Shown piece after piece: positions 25,059 through 38,662 of a DNA stretch of 64,000 nucleotides. Origin of the DNA: Lineus longissimus (lineage: Eukaryota > Nemertea > Pilidiophora > Heteronemertea > Lineidae); assembly GCF_910592395.1 (NCBI RefSeq), contig NC_088323.1, positions 12,693,501 to 12,757,500 on the forward strand. Direction: 5' to 3'. Under the pieces are notes generated by a model. It saw only the letters and a program-made list of their open reading frames with translations, had not been told where the DNA came from and ran no database searches. How positions within the stretch are numbered: the stretch's first letter is position 1; every line of letters starts with the position of its first letter. The translations under genes were made by a program, and so were the position numbers.

Positions 25059-25476
25059 TCTGTAGCATAATTAAAGTGAAGCCAATAGTAACAAAATATC
25101 TTAGTTTCTCTTCCAACCCCCTCCTCCCTCCAGAAACTGAAATATTATGATTTTTGGCTTAACTTTTCACAGCCTTGTGTTGCACCTTTTGACTTTTAGC
25201 ACTTTGTGACAAACTTTAAGGCGGGATCATAATCTGCTTGAGGGCAAGTGATTAAACGGGGTTTGAAAGTTTTGGTAGTAACAGGCTATCCAGGAAAAGT
25301 GTATGAGACATTTAGGAGCAGACTCAGACAGTTTCAGGACCAGAAAACGCTTCAAGAAAGATCTTTAACCCAGGCTAAACTTTTTTTGTTGAAAAACGAA
25401 TAATAATGACCCCTGACCCCCTCCCCAAACGAAAATTTGTCGTTTCTATTGGCTTCACTTTAATTTTGCTGCAGCC
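25059..25476. mobile_element. GGCTGYAGCA MITE in copy R
   Basis: Inverse of 6,815-7,235, with TTAAAGTGAAGCCAATAG inverted ends. Noncoding. Confidence 0.5.
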
Positions 25477-25575
25477 GCTTTGCACATCCACGCGTTGTAT
25501 TACTTGATTGAGGCTTGTGCATTCACGTCCTCCCGTCATTATACATGTATTTCTGTTTATTCATCGATCATTATA

Positions 25576-26075
25576 CAGGGTGTTTCAAAAAAAGGAAACC
25601 GAGATTAATTTGTTAATTTCCTGGACATGGCTAAATATTTTGGAAATTGGCAACCACTTTTTATTACCTACTGATGCCCTCTTTCTCATGACACCATGAA
25701 ATCCAATTTACTCTCACAGATGTCTGAGAACGAAGCAGTTCAATCTTGGACCAGATCTACATGTACCGAAGCGGAACTCCGACAAAAAGAAAGACCTGTG
25801 TGTCCTTAGCAAAATATTCAATATTCAAAGGATTGCATGATTTGGAGCCCCAGAAAAAGCCCTGCACTGAGCAGACAAGGTTTATTACCAAAACGTCTAT
25901 CTGGTGCAAGACCAGTTCTGCCATGGATGATTGAACTGTGACAATAAATTGAATTTCTTGATGTCCAAAGAGGACATCATTGGGTAATAAATGGTGGTTG
26001 CCAATTTCTAAAATATTTAGCCATGTCCAGGAAATCAACAAATTAATCTCGGTTTCCTTTTTTTGAAACACCCTG
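25576..26075. mobile_element. Tc1/mariner-type MITE in copy R
   Basis: CAGGGTGTTTC ends flanked by TA, 500 bp, matching the copies in A and B. Noncoding. Confidence 0.7.
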
Positions 26076-26384
26076 TATAGTTAGAGAAATTGAGGATTCT
26101 CTAATATTTACGATCTTGGTCACGACACCACAATGTTGGATCAAGCAAGACGGGTAACTTTATTTCCGCATTGGGTATCAGGAAAGGAGAGCCCGGGGCC
26201 TTCTAGGACGTGGCTTGTATGTCGTACATGCAAACACAATGCTGAAGGGTTTAATTACCTCTTTGTATAATAATATTTCAGTTTTTTTAATTATACTCCG
26301 AGTATGCACAAAACGTATTGCATCCTCAAGGGCGTCTTCTGGTATAATATTGTATACATGTATACTCTAGACTCACCGATCTAA

Positions 26385-26579
26385 CACCGGTGTAAAAGAA
26401 ATGCAACTCCCCCGGAATCTAAGTCCGGTCCTTTTGTTAAAGTGAATAGAGTCGCCGAGTTCCTTTGTTGAAGATTATGTAGCTAACCCTAACCAAACCA
26501 TTAACCACATTCGTTGACCATACACACCTATTGTATGGGGTCCTGCATTCCTAGGACGTCCATTCCTTTTACACCGGTT
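26385..26579. mobile_element. ACCGGTG fold-back element in copy R
   Basis: Inverse of 5,697-5,892, with the same inverted ends. Noncoding. Confidence 0.5.
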
Positions 26580-28915
26580 CATTATCTCTTGGCATGAACG
26601 CCCCCAGCACAATGCACATTGAACAGGTCACAACCCCTTTACCCTATTTGCTCAGGGCCTATGTGCCTGTCATTTTGAACCCTCGCTGTGAACTCGTCAT
26701 CAAAAACGCCAAGGGCAGGACATGATGTCATGACTATCTCAAATCCGATGTTTGCCAACTAGTCATCTCAATGTCGAATGGCATCGAACGACAAATGGCA
26801 TTATATATATGGGGGCTTGGCGTCGTTGTGTTGGATCGGTGCGCACGGAAACTCATTAATTGAATGGAATAGTCCGGTTATACGCATAAGACATATACAG
26901 ACCTTGATCCAGGTTGCAACAGCTTGGGTGTAATCCTCCTTCTCTGAATTGCTTCATGCACTGTTCTGACACTAAAGTGACCACTCTTTCCCATTCACGG
27001 GTCACTCTTTGTAATGCAATGCAACAGAATTGTTGAGAAACTCTCCGTGAGGGTCGCCGACTTTTCTAGAACCACACTGATTTCTATAAACAGTTTACCG
27101 CTAGTGTACGACCTTGAGCCCCTTCTTTTCGAACCTTTATTCTGAAGTAAATCTTATCAAACGAAAGTTGTGGCTGAAATTCCTGACTAGAAATAAAATA
27201 TAACTGTTAATGTCTCATGCTTTATTAAAAACAGTGTACATTACGCAAAGCCTGTTTGAAGTCGTGTCACGATCTTTTGAGATTTTGAAACTTTGAGGAT
27301 GCGAAGTAAATCCTCAGAGGTGATCTCGATCCATCATGTCTGTAGTGGTTCGATGTTAAAAGTTTAATAGGCCTATTACCAGCAAACTAAAGTTTAATTT
27401 TGTATACGTGGACTGTTAAAACTTTGTTTTGATAACGTAAAGTGATTTTGATTCAAAATCCCCCATAAAACAGCTTTTGAATTCGATCGTTTAAGAGTCT
27501 ATTTGAAGTATCACTACGCGTGTCCTGGGAGATGCGCATGTGCACATCATTGAAAAGGAGTAATAGTAGTCATGATGCCTCTTCGGGCCGTCTGAGCAGT
27601 CAAAATATCAGTCACGTGACAGACAGACCTGAAACCGCAATGCGTTTAATGTCTTTATGTCTCCCAAATATACAATCAAGACAAAATACAGTTCCTCGAT
27701 GTAAAATCAGAACCTCTGGTAACCCCAAGTATGGTCTGTGTATGTTACGACTAATTCTATGTATGGTCTGTGTATGTAACAAATACTGCCCAAGATATTC
27801 TTGTGCATGGTATTGAATCATGAAACCTTTGTTACCAATTAGGTTAGAAAAACGCTGATGGAGGCCACGCCATATCTATAACATGGTTGGAAACCTTTCC
27901 AGGGGACATTTTAAATACTCACCATTAGGGGGCGCAGCACGCCTACGCACTTTGTAAACTTCACACCACTTGTCTTGCGATTCATGGTGCATGACAAAAT
28001 GGGTTAGTTTTAAAGGTGTCGTATATCGGATTCCAAAATATCTTGCGCAGCATATGGTTGATGGAATTCTGTTAATGTTAGCGACTGACTTTTTGAATAC
28101 ACGGACATCATTCTTTCGGAATAAAAATTCGTTTGTGCCTTTTAATTAGAAAGAAAATGATTCTTGTGTTTGGAAGTTCTGCAGAAAAACTTCAATTACA
28201 TACATTAATGTCTAATCCAGGGTCCTACACAACAACATGCCAGTATTTCAGTGAAAAGCACGAAGGCAGGTGCACCCACTTAAACGTGGTGGTTCTTTCG
28301 TGCTCTCTATTGAATGAAAACACAGTGATATGTGGAACATAAAAAACCGTTACGCCCTTGCACAATAACCACATCTGTCAGAGGCGGCATTGTATTTTGA
28401 CACAAAATTATTCGCCTCGTGGAACAATCTTTTTTCAACGTTGTATAACTTTTCTAATTCCATGGCTTGAAGTGCGATATTTATTTTATCATACCAAATC
28501 ACTACGGTTCACACACTAATGAAGTATGATGGCATTTTGTATGATATACCCAAAGTGAAGTGATCCGGCAGATAAGACTACGAAAACCTCCCAAAAAAGT
28601 CCCCAAAATCCCCTTTAACCTCATTTTCTTGACCATTGTGATATTTGTGGTATATGATAAATAAAAAACTGCTCTCGTGTCAGATCCTCCTTGTGCCTGA
28701 TCACTTGATGATTTTCTACGACCTGAAAGCTCTGGACCTGCGGTCTCCAGGCCGTAGAAAATCATCTCGTGCAATCTGGATACGAGGATCAGCCACTCGT
28801 GCAGTTTTCTTATTGTATCACTCTTATATCTCAGTTTCCTTTCGACCTACCTTCCCGACTTCTCACTGGCAGGATTCGAGGAGAAAAGTGAATAGAGTAT
28901 CCAAATACACAAACG

Positions 28916-29597
28916 ATCTTGGTGTTTGGCTGGATGAGGGCATGAGCATGCAAGCTCAGATAAAAAATGTTTGCAAGGCCGCCAATTTTAGCTTATATAA
29001 GATAGGTAGGATCAGAAAGTATCTTAATCAGCCTTGTACTGAGCGGCTTGTTCATGCACTTGTCACGTCAAAACTTGATAAAATAACGGGCTACTATACG
29101 GATTGCCTAAAAAATCCCTTGTTCCTCTCCAACTGTTACAGAATCGAGCTGCGAGGCTGGTCAGTAGAAAACGGAAGCGTGAGCATATCACACCCGTGCT
29201 AAAAGAACTGCACTGGCTTCCGATTGAGGCACGGGTTCAGTTCAAGGTGCTACTTCACTGTTTCAAGGTGCTCCACGGACTGGCCCCTGGTTATCTTCAT
29301 CTACCTCTCGCAAAAACTGTTCGTCATACGAGGTCCTCATCTAGTGTCAGGTTGCTAGCAAAACGCACCAGGACCTCGTATGGCGACAGAGCCTTTTCTG
29401 CATGTGCCCCCTTCCTATGGAACCAGCTCCCCCCTGAAATCAAATCAATCCAAAGTACCAATATTTTCTCCTTCAAGCGTCAGCTGAAGGCATGGCTATT
29501 CCGTGGAGCTTTTTGAGGAGTAGCGCCTTGAACACGTTTTTTCACGGTGGTAAGGCGCTCTATATAAATTTTACATTACATTACATTTACATTTACG
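28916..29597 (+). mobile_element. 5'-truncated CR1/L2-like LINE tail
   Basis: Arm sequence is interrupted between ACACAAACG and a T run, relative to A. The insert encodes RT C-terminal and 3'-terminal LINE motifs in two frames. These are DLGVWLD...SLYKIGRIRKYL (28,917-29,110) and then HWLPIEARVQFKVLL, LHGLAPGYL, GDRAFSACAPFLWNQLPPEI (29,103-29,516, stop after WLFRGAF). The frame change between the parts and the 5' truncation make it inactive. It ends in a TTACATTACATT-type tail, as expected of target-primed insertion. Confidence 0.8.
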
Positions 29598-30116
29598 TTT
29601 TTTTTGAAATTTTATTTCATTCCCATAAAAACAGTATCAGAGGTTTATACTTTAATAAGCTTCTTAGCCATGATGCAATGTGAGAATAGGAAAAGATGAA
29701 GGGATGCGGAGCATCTTTCTCACATTTTGCCCTATTATCCACACAGGCATACCTAGAGAAAACCGTTGTAAATTTTGTAATGATATCATCAAGACGAATT
29801 TCACTTTTCCTACAATGTCCAAAACACGATGTATTGTGGCAACGCTTTATTAAACCCTTCTATGCAACACATCCGAATATGTATACATTATTCAGCATTT
29901 TCAATTGCTCAAGCAAAAGTCAACTTCAGCTGTTTTCACACCCTTCCTCTACCCCCCCCCCGCGCTATCTTTGTCGGCTCTTTGTCCTCCTTCTTCTCGC
30001 CGACGAGGTTGCAATAATTTTAGGGATGATGTATTTGTGGTGTTCCCTGGTCAGTCCGGGGTTGTGTCCAGCATGCCAAAGCCATCTCTCCGTTACCGTT
30101 GAGACGGTGACACTCT

Positions 30117-30176
30117 GGGCCCGGTTGTTCAAAACAGTTTTTGTCACTAAAGCTGGTGTTCTGAACATCCAGGCCC
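30117..30176. mobile_element. 60-bp deletion derivative of the GGGCCC MITE
   Basis: Both ends of the 246-bp MITE in arm A (2,556-2,801) are kept here and the middle is missing. Confidence 0.6.
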
Positions 30177-31450
30177 AGACCTTGAATCGGAATAGCTTTC
30201 CGCTCCATCAATTTTAAACAAAAAGAGATATCTGGTCCATGAAAGTTGGTCGGGATCCTACCAGCAGCCGTTTAGGTTTTTCGCACACCGTATAGCCATC
30301 ACGTTTTGATCATGACGCTATTGCTTTAGATTTTAATTTCGTTTGGTGCGATTCATTTGGGTTGGTCACAAAAAAGAATACAATGTCATGTAGAATATGG
30401 AAAACAAAATTTATGATATTGATATTGGCCACATTTGGTACGGTTTCAAAAAGGGAAGTAAAATAATATGGCAGCATAGGCTATAAGTAAACTTTCGGTG
30501 ACCCCAAAAACGATAAAAAATAGAAAATAGCATAAACAAGGACCACTAATTTAATATTTTCCACCAGTTACTACATGTAGATGAAGGTATACCGCATTAA
30601 AAATACCAGATCAATATATATATTCAAAATTGAACTCACAAAAACGCGAAGGCAAAAGCTGGCAAACTTTTCTCTCTCAAAATGAAATGTGGAGTTACAG
30701 TCCAAGTCACAATTGGCATCTCTTAATTCGCGTATGTTACGCGTCAGTTGCACCCAAAGTTTACAGGCAGACCTTTTAAAAATTACTTGAATCCAATCTT
30801 ATTTCCCCTTTCATACCAAAACTGTGACGTATGGGTGTTACCAGTGGCTACGACACGGCCATTTTGAATTGCTAATCAAGTAGTCCCGGAGAAGAGGTTG
30901 ATTTCGTACAGCAAAGCAGTTGTCCAGACCACCTCCGGACATAAATTAGGACACGCAAAGGTTGCCGAATGATAAACTGACCGACGTGGTTGAAATGTAG
31001 TTTTTGCTTTCACTGAGCGGTTCTGTAAATGGTTCTACCTGATGACGTCAAATAATCTCGATTGACCCGTTTTGCCTACATCTATGTAGCGCGTAACTTA
31101 CCTGTAACCTGTGCGTAACTTACGCATGACCCGGCGCGCACCAACGCGTACACCGCCGTCTAGGTTAGTGCACGTAACTTCCTCGAAGCAGCAAGGATGT
31201 CAATTGTGACTTGGACTGTACCTCAACGTTATTTTTGAGGCAAACCATCTTCAAGAAGTTTCATGCAATCTTCCGAGTTCATCTCCTGTCTGGAATTGCA
31301 TCTTTTAACATGAAATTTATGATATTTAGTAGTGTAGTCGTTGTTTTGTGGGCTACCCGATATAGCCACGATTCACGCCACAACTAGCGGGATAGGTTGC
31401 CTATCTGCCCGTGCTTTACCTGCAATTATTTAGGTGTTTCAATTACCTAC

Positions 31451-32040
31451 CGTGATCAGTTAGATTCAACAAGTCACCTCCACTCAAGATGAACGGGAAT
31501 ACAAGGATGTGCGCCATATCGCCATTAAAGTTGTGAATTAAATAGGTCCGGCAACAACCGCAGCCGATCAGCAAACGGCACGTTTGCCCTGCTGATAAAT
31601 AATTTCTACACCTGTTCTGTCCAATTTTCTTAATCGCCAATGATTTGCCGTTTGCTGACATGTATGCCTTCTCCCTTTTCTCATCATACGAAATGGCCAG
31701 CACTTGCCAACCCGCCGTTTTCACCAATTTTCCTTGGAATTGTTCAAATGCTGATAGTCTCCGGTGCTTACTCCCACAGTTGGGGGAAAACAACAGCATC
31801 CTATCTCTAATGCTTATTCGAGGTAAACCAATACCTTGACTAGCCGTGTTTGAGAGGCATATTATGTTGTTGACTCTTGCCCAATCATGGCTCCGTATGC
31901 GCAAATAAAACACCAGACTCAGCTTTGGATGCTCAAAAATATTCAGGTCTGGTTGCGTTACGCAATCCTTATTCCTCCATTTGAATGACTGGACTTGACC
32001 GAATACAGCAGATTGCAAAAATGTCGGATGGTTCCCTAAC
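31451..32040 (-). CDS. LamG-like exon in arm R
   Basis: This is the counterpart of 692-1,281 on the opposite strand, with the same acceptor and donor bases and an uninterrupted frame. It differs at 14 positions in 576. The Laminin_G_3-like strands are kept, including FNGDMAHILVF. No nearby exon completes a gene. If expressed it would be part of a spliced secreted or extracellular protein, but nothing in the window supports that. Confidence 0.45.
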
Positions 32041-32237
32041 CTTTTCAGAATGGTAAAAGAAAATCAACAGTTGTTATCACTACTATAATGGACGTAGAGC
32101 TGAAATAGTTTGTCACACATCTCCTCCGTCAGTTTAGATCGGATGACCTCGAAACTTTTCCTGATAGTCGTGGTTGATATGGAGATGCACCTCGCCGGGT
32201 TAAATTGGTAAAATTTGCAGCGATCTCGGAGAAATAG

Positions 32238-33937
32238 TCAGCTGAGCTTGTCAAATAAGCTGCTCAGTGGCGTCCGTCTCTCCGTCCGTCCGTTAAACCC
32301 ATGGTGCACATTTTGGAACCGTAAGACCTAGAGACTTCAATTTTGCATTTCTGGATACTTCTGGTCAAACTCTACTTTCCAAACAAAATTTGTCGCCATT
32401 CGACCTACTTCCTGCGAGCGAGAGCGCATGAAGGAAACTGGCCTATATCGGCCTAGGAGCAGCAGAATTAGTCGAAATATGCTTTAATATTAAGACAAAA
32501 TTCTTGAAAAACTATTTTATTGAGAAAAAGTTGAAAATTTTAACAGGAGAGGGCGCTACCTGCCTTTTAATTATTTCTGCAGATTCAAATTCCCGCCCGA
32601 TGACGTCAGCCATCAATGAAGTCTCCTATTTGCCAGTTCTCAAAACATGGCAGCTACACAACAAAGCAGCAGTAGCTCCAGGAATAAATCACTGTTCACT
32701 TCAGCTTCGTAATCGATTGTACCCCCACTTTATTGTTTTTTGTGTGGTGTTCCTATTCAATCAACGATGTAAGGCCTTATTATGTTGGTTTTAATTGAGA
32801 AGGTGCATTATAAGCGGCCTGCGAAATACCGAAGCGGAGACAAAATGGCGGCATGTTGTTTACGCCATGTGCAATAATCTTGGAGCTCAATGACGCTCAG
32901 CTCGATGACGATGGCCCGCTACGGGCTAGTACTTCGGTCGAACCGTGGGAAGGAACCCAATTTTCTGCTTAAAAAGTAGTCTGGTAGGCGATATTATCAC
33001 TAGTTCGTTTCAGTGGTAGTCATAAGGTCTTTAGGGACTACTTTCAGAAATTAGTTCTTGAAAATTTGGCCACATTTCTGTGAAAACGATATCGGAAGTG
33101 CATGCTCTGTTCGCGATGACATCGCCGATGTATTTTGAAGTGGAGAATTCCCACAGTATGTGCAGTGAATCGGCAAGATTCTGTTCGCCTATTAAGTTTT
33201 AGTTCTACGATTCTTTCATGCGTAAAAAGTAGACATTCTATACAATAATGTCACTCCCATAAAAATTGATGGGAAATTGAGGGAGTACGGCATTCTGTTC
33301 GGCAACTGGCAGCGCTGAAAAAATACATTGCATACTGTACAATACCAAATGGCACATTTTAAAAAGCGCTCATTGGACAACGTAGGGAATCACCAGAAAT
33401 GACGTCATCGCTGGTCTAAATAGAAAACTACGGTGGCGCAGTAGAGCACAAGAAAAGGTTTAGCATTAACTTCGTCATGCAAGCTTCAGCAACAAAACGA
33501 TTTCTCATGAATGATTTACTTGATCATCATCAGCTTGTTTTCCCCTGATAGATAAAAGATGGTTTACAATTTCCATCAAAGTTTCCTATTTTGTGTATAG
33601 TCACATGTTATTTAACTGGCAAGGAGCCAAGCAGTTTTGGGTATTCGCGGGAAAATACTTCGTACTTGTAAACGAGGCTATGACAATGAGTATGCTCATT
33701 CATGGCATAAACTTCATGTTACGGTAAATATTTTCATACGATAATTTCACCCGAATAATGGTCAGGATTGAAGAATGAACAGTGGCATAATTATGTCAAC
33801 CAAAAACATTGGTACCGTAGTGAATGCAAAAGGATATCAAATACACTGGAGCATGCATTTCCATGCATAATGAACTAAACACCGGGAAGATATTAATGAT
33901 ATTAACTCAGCTGAGCGCCAGGCCCTTGGGCCTCTTG
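32238..33937 (+). mobile_element. Helitron-like non-autonomous element
   Basis: A 1.70-kb insertion unique to arm R begins TCAGCTGAGC. It ends with a CTCAGCTGAG palindrome (33,906-33,915), a hairpin AGGCCCTTGGGCCT (33,920-33,933) and CTTG. There is no TIR and no target duplication; a few bases of arm sequence (CATTT) are missing at the site. A 5' TC and a 3' hairpin four bases from the end are Helitron/Helentron traits, although CTTG departs from the usual CTRR. No Rep/helicase ORF is present. Confidence 0.5.
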
Positions 33938-34430
33938 TTTGTTCTATCTATATATGGGCATACTCATTAACATAAGGGGTCTTTTCAGCAGGTCTGATTT
34001 GCATATGGGGCCATCTATTAAATCAAAAGTGTGGAATTATACAAAAATAAGCCGGGAAAGTATTGGGGCCACTATATGTTTAAAGCATTCATCCATTTCC
34101 GCAATTTTCCCCCTTTATTTTGGTCGTACTCTTTCACCTCACGTTGTTAATCGCTCTTAATTTTTCTAAGTACCGTATGGGAATTCATCACGTGATACAC
34201 GTCCCATAATAACAAAACCGCCTCACCCGACCCAAGCACTGGGTAAAATTAGCGCACAGCTCCCTATATGAATACCCGGGGCAAATATAAAATATAATAT
34301 CAAATCCCGATTAAGATTTCTTTACTGCAATAAAAACAGGCTAACCACTGCAGATTAACAAGTAAGTGAGTGTTCCGGAACGAGTGGAGTCCGTGCGGAG
34401 GGTGTCGAAAAACCCGAGGCGAACTACTTC

Positions 34431-35169
34431 CTCCGTCTGGTGCTGCCACACACTATGCTCGTGGCATTTGTTGTACTAAGTTCGTAACACGCCATTGCCT
34501 CTTCACCATTCGCAAAATAGTTCGTCAAATAAGTCGATACCACTTTGAAGAGTGGTGGAGTTAGATTTTCCCGGTCGTTTTTGCCAAAAACGCGTATAGT
34601 GTAAGTAATTTGGACGAAAATCATACCCCCAAATCACCATGTTCGATTTGTAAACACTTGGGTCGGCACGGAGTGCACCACATCACACATCGACCTATTT
34701 TACGCATATCAAAATCAAGACAACATCACATATAATTTCATTTCACCCAAATTGCCCCGACTTCACAGCAAGCCAACACCTTAAAACAACCCGCGCCACG
34801 GGTATTATGCTAGTCATTATAATATCCAAAGTGCACTCAGATCCACCTCAGATAAGTGTGAAATCTAAAACGACCAATATTTCCAAAAATGGGGCTCTTT
34901 TGAAACATAGCTTCACAGAAGATTTGAAAGGCGTAGTTTTATGATTGAATATTCGTTAGCTAAAAGAAAGGACTTTTTTATATTTTGCAAGTTTCAGCAC
35001 AACGAATGAGAGTTACGCCTCAGCGGCACACCAATTAAATTCATCCAAGTCTCACTGTTGATATATGTCATTCAAATATTTTGTGAAAGCTATGTTTCAC
35101 CATCACGCGTCAATATCGGCATTTCTAGACTACGCTTGGAATTATAATGGTGCTGCTACGACGAGGCTT
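34431..35169. other. Unique segment, no gene seen
   Basis: This is sequence beyond the visible end of arm R. No repeat of the other blocks and no convincing ORF was found. Confidence 0.5.
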
Positions 35170-35385
35170 GGGCCCTGTTGTTCAGAGCTCCGCTATCCGC
35201 TAGCAGTGGCTTGGCGGCTGTTAAAACAGCGTTATCTTAGCGTGCCGCCAAGTTTTAGTCGTTCGGGCTTAGCTGGCGATATCTCACCGCTAAGTTAGCG
35301 GAACCTCAATTGCTACCAGGAATGGCTATCAGTGGTCGCTAAGAGTCAGCGACCACTAAAGTTACCAAGTTTTGACCAACCGGGC
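35170..35385. mobile_element. GGGCCC-type MITE, 216 bp
   Basis: It starts GGGCCCTGTTGTTCA and ends in the reverse complement of GCCCGGTTGGTCAAAAC. Internal self-complementary pieces include GGTCGCTAAGAGTCAGCGACC. It is related at its ends to the 2,556-2,801 element. Confidence 0.5.
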
Positions 35386-36170
35386 ACGGAATTTTAATCG
35401 GCCTGATCATAAAAAGTAAAATGCAATGTCAAGTTTAACCTAAAATAAATATTCCTTTCTGAAAGAATTATTCACTTATACCGTAAAGGAATGAACATAA
35501 AGGTCTCACTTAAAATTACATAACTTTCACTCTTTTTTATAGAGGATTGGAAAGCAGTTGGCCATGAATCGTCATTGGTGTTCTTAGCTTTTAGGGGACC
35601 TGTATATAAATCTGGTAGCCGAACATAAATCTTACAGATGGTTTTAATACCTTAATGTTGTGTCTTTTCCATTAAAATCCCATCGTATAATTGCTGCAAT
35701 TGTTGGTGGAAGAAACAAACATATGATATTACATGAAAGGAGGATCGGGGAATGGGGAGGGGGTATTGCCAGGTTGACACTGACCAGTAATGAGGAGACT
35801 AGCTGGAACCTCAGAAAACAGATGGCAGCACAGCGAAAGCCGGTCCTAGCTCTCCAGTGCTTGTGCAGCTGTTCCTGTGCAGAACTGAGGTGGCACTACA
35901 CAGTGGGGACGGAGTCCGTTCCGCCCCCCCCCCCCCCCCCCCCCCCAGGAGAAATCTGGTTCTAAAGACACGGACCGTTTTTGGTGATTTTATGAGTCTG
36001 GCTTCTGTGCCACTTGAAGCGGGTCTCAAGCCCCAGTTTGGCCTCAATATGTAACATGCCTTCCATCTGCCACGCGAGGTTGGGCGTAGTTGTGCGAATG
36101 TCAGAATTCTAGGCCATATAGCGTAAAAATAGCCTGGATTACCCCATGTTTTCATGTGCACCGATCCGTT
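35386..36170. other. Spacer with poly-C run, no gene seen
   Basis: A run of about 23 C lies at 35,924-35,946. The 35-bp match to 11,113-11,147 is just before it. Nothing coding is supported. Confidence 0.5.
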
Positions 36171-36846
36171 GTCAGTGGCCGACTCTTTGCGTGTATCGAG
36201 ATTTATACGTACATGTACACGTAATTATCTCACGAATAGACAGCATATTTGACAACTACTACTAACATTAGAAAAACCGAAGGCCTGACGATTCCTCCGA
36301 TTATTGAAGAGGTCCTTAATGTATTCTGGACACTGTAATATTTAAACTTTTCAAATGGGTATTAAAAATGCCGAAATAGCATTTTCGTTTAGGGCTGCCA
36401 GGACCAACAGCACGAGTGGCTTAATTGGTAAGGCCCGCAATAGCTGGTAATGATCTGTACCACGCTTCCTCTTAGGAAAACGTGAGCACAGCGTCCATGG
36501 ACAATTTCATTTTCAATATACAAACCTTCTTGAGTCAAGTTACTTGTGATGTCTCCTTCTGTGAGTTGTAGTAGTTGTTGAGTTACAATCAGCAAAAGTA
36601 AGGGCATCATCTTGGAAAGGAACTGAGAAAAATTGAAAGTTTCCGAGCAACATGATTGTCACGGGATCAATTATTATACCTATCTCAATTTTAAAATGCC
36701 AATTGTAAAACAATTTAGCATAGGTTACTATCTCCCGAGCACTATTTTTTCGTACTTTTAGTTGAAAGCTCGGAAAACGGTCAAAAACCTGCATTGTGAC
36801 GATGATGATGATGATGCTAATGATGATGATGATGGTGATGATAATA

Positions 36847-36911
<65 letters not shown>

Positions 36912-38662
36912 AGCTCAGATAAATGTCACCGTTGAGGAGACAACTCATCACTGTCACCGAACAAGAGGGCCAGGAAAATGAAACTTGAAGCTCAGTTGAA
37001 ACTAGCAAAGTTTCCATCACATAAGCATAAGTTTTTTGTTAGCTTTAATTAGCTATTATTTGTTCTCTGAGTTCTACATACATATAAAGTTACTCGATGT
37101 TTTGTAAACACATCCATGGCTACTGTTTTCAGGTTAGTTAACACAACCATGACAACAGTCGTCATGACTGTGAAAAGTATGAACATGTAAATTGCTGTAA
37201 GCTCACAATTTGGGGCACATTTTTTGAAAAAGCTGTAAAGAACTAAAAAACGCTTTAAAATGTCTGGTATCAAATCCCCCATAGACCCAGAATGACGCGG
37301 CTATAATCCCTCATCGCTCATGGAGACATCCCTTATCCAGGCCTTTCGCACCTCAAGATCTGATTTCCTCAGAGATGAGGCCCAACGAGAAACGGACGAC
37401 CCACCAGGGACGCCAGGGGACAATTTCTGCCTCATTTCGGCCTTCATTCCAGGCTTCCAAGCACTACAACGAATTGTAAGTCACAACTAGCCCGTTCTCT
37501 TGAAATCAACAACAACACATCATTTACATGACTCTCGGATTACATTCGGCCACAGAAAACCTCCAAACCTCCGAGACATTCTGGTCAGAAAAATTAACCG
37601 AGAACGCACCACAGTCAACGGGACCTACAACCCCAACTGCTGGCACAACCCGTTTGCCACCGGGTTCCGTGCAATGTGTGCCTAAGAGCCAAGAGCTCTC
37701 TTGCTACTGCCCCAAACTCAACCTGACTGGACATATCGGGAGTACCACGACCACGCGCACATGCACGGCCATAAATCCATCACATGCAAAAGCAGTAACC
37801 ACATCCCCCGCATTGTGCCCCGCTCCGTCGGAACATGACATCATGACCGTCTCCATGGCATGACGTCACACAGGGGACCTATAAGACATGGACCAATACG
37901 CCTTCAACACCCGATTATGGTCTTCAAGATTTGGTCTTCACAAGCGGTCACGCAACCTTGCTGGTTACATCACACCACATTAGCTACGTCAAAAACTTAT
38001 TTTTCATTTATATCATCACAATATTATCAAAGCATAGCAAGGCGAGATATTCTAGCTTTGAGGTGGAGATCGTGGACTTGTCGATGGAGAATGTACACGT
38101 TTTAGGATAACTCCTTTGAGAGTGCGAACTTTTGGAACTCTCCCAATCGAGTTTCCCTGCATGCCGTCAATGAATGATATATAATGCTAAGCTGCTTCAA
38201 ATATTTTTCAATATTTTGAAACGTCTATGATGCAAATTGAGTTGAATCAATAATATTGATCAATTGTGAATTACTAAGCGTTGTTTTGATACATGCACTT
38301 ACCAACTGTTGCAACCAAATGTACGATACTGTGTCAGTAGCTATGACAAACAAAGTTTCGGCCGATGTACGGCTTGGAGTCCTTCTTCTCAATCCTTTAT
38401 TCAGGAGTAAACATCATCAAACGAAAGTTTCTGGGATTCCTAACTGTAGATGAAATAAGATGTCCAATGCATTGTTAAAAACAGTGCACACGATGCAAAG
38501 GCTCAAAAATCCACCGTTAGAGGTCGTGTCGCGTAACAACCTCTTGGGACGTGTATCTCATGATCATGTGGCAGTCCATCACTACTGTCGTGGTTTGATA
38601 TACTGATTATGATATATATATGATATTAACAGCCGTTTCTAAAGCATAATGTCCTCTTATCT
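36171..38662. repeat. Inverted-repeat block P'
   Basis: Reverse complement of 9,040-10,960, interrupted by a 0.7-kb insertion at 37,297-37,996. It includes an interrupted ATG microsatellite at 36,799-36,911. Confidence 0.85.
37297..37996 (+). pseudogene. Penelope-like element fragment
   Basis: This 0.7-kb insertion relative to block P contains the frame PPNLRDILVR...NGTYNPNCWHNPF at about 37,560-37,670. In another frame it has HKSITCKSSN near 37,770. This order, a (R)xPPNLRDILVR motif before a Cys-rich linker and TCKSSN, is typical of the region between RT and GIY-YIG in Penelope-like elements. Frame breaks and missing flanks show it is dead. Confidence 0.65.

Larger units (their letters stand above)
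24613..34430. repeat. Inverted-repeat arm, copy R
   Basis: This is the reverse complement of copy A, continuing 14,641-14,838 across the LTR element. It keeps A's MITEs and the LamG-like exon. It has gained a LINE tail (28,916-29,597) and a Helitron-like element (32,238-33,937), and has an internal deletion in the 246-bp MITE. The similarity ends with the window on the A side, so the true arm end is not defined. Confidence 0.9.
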
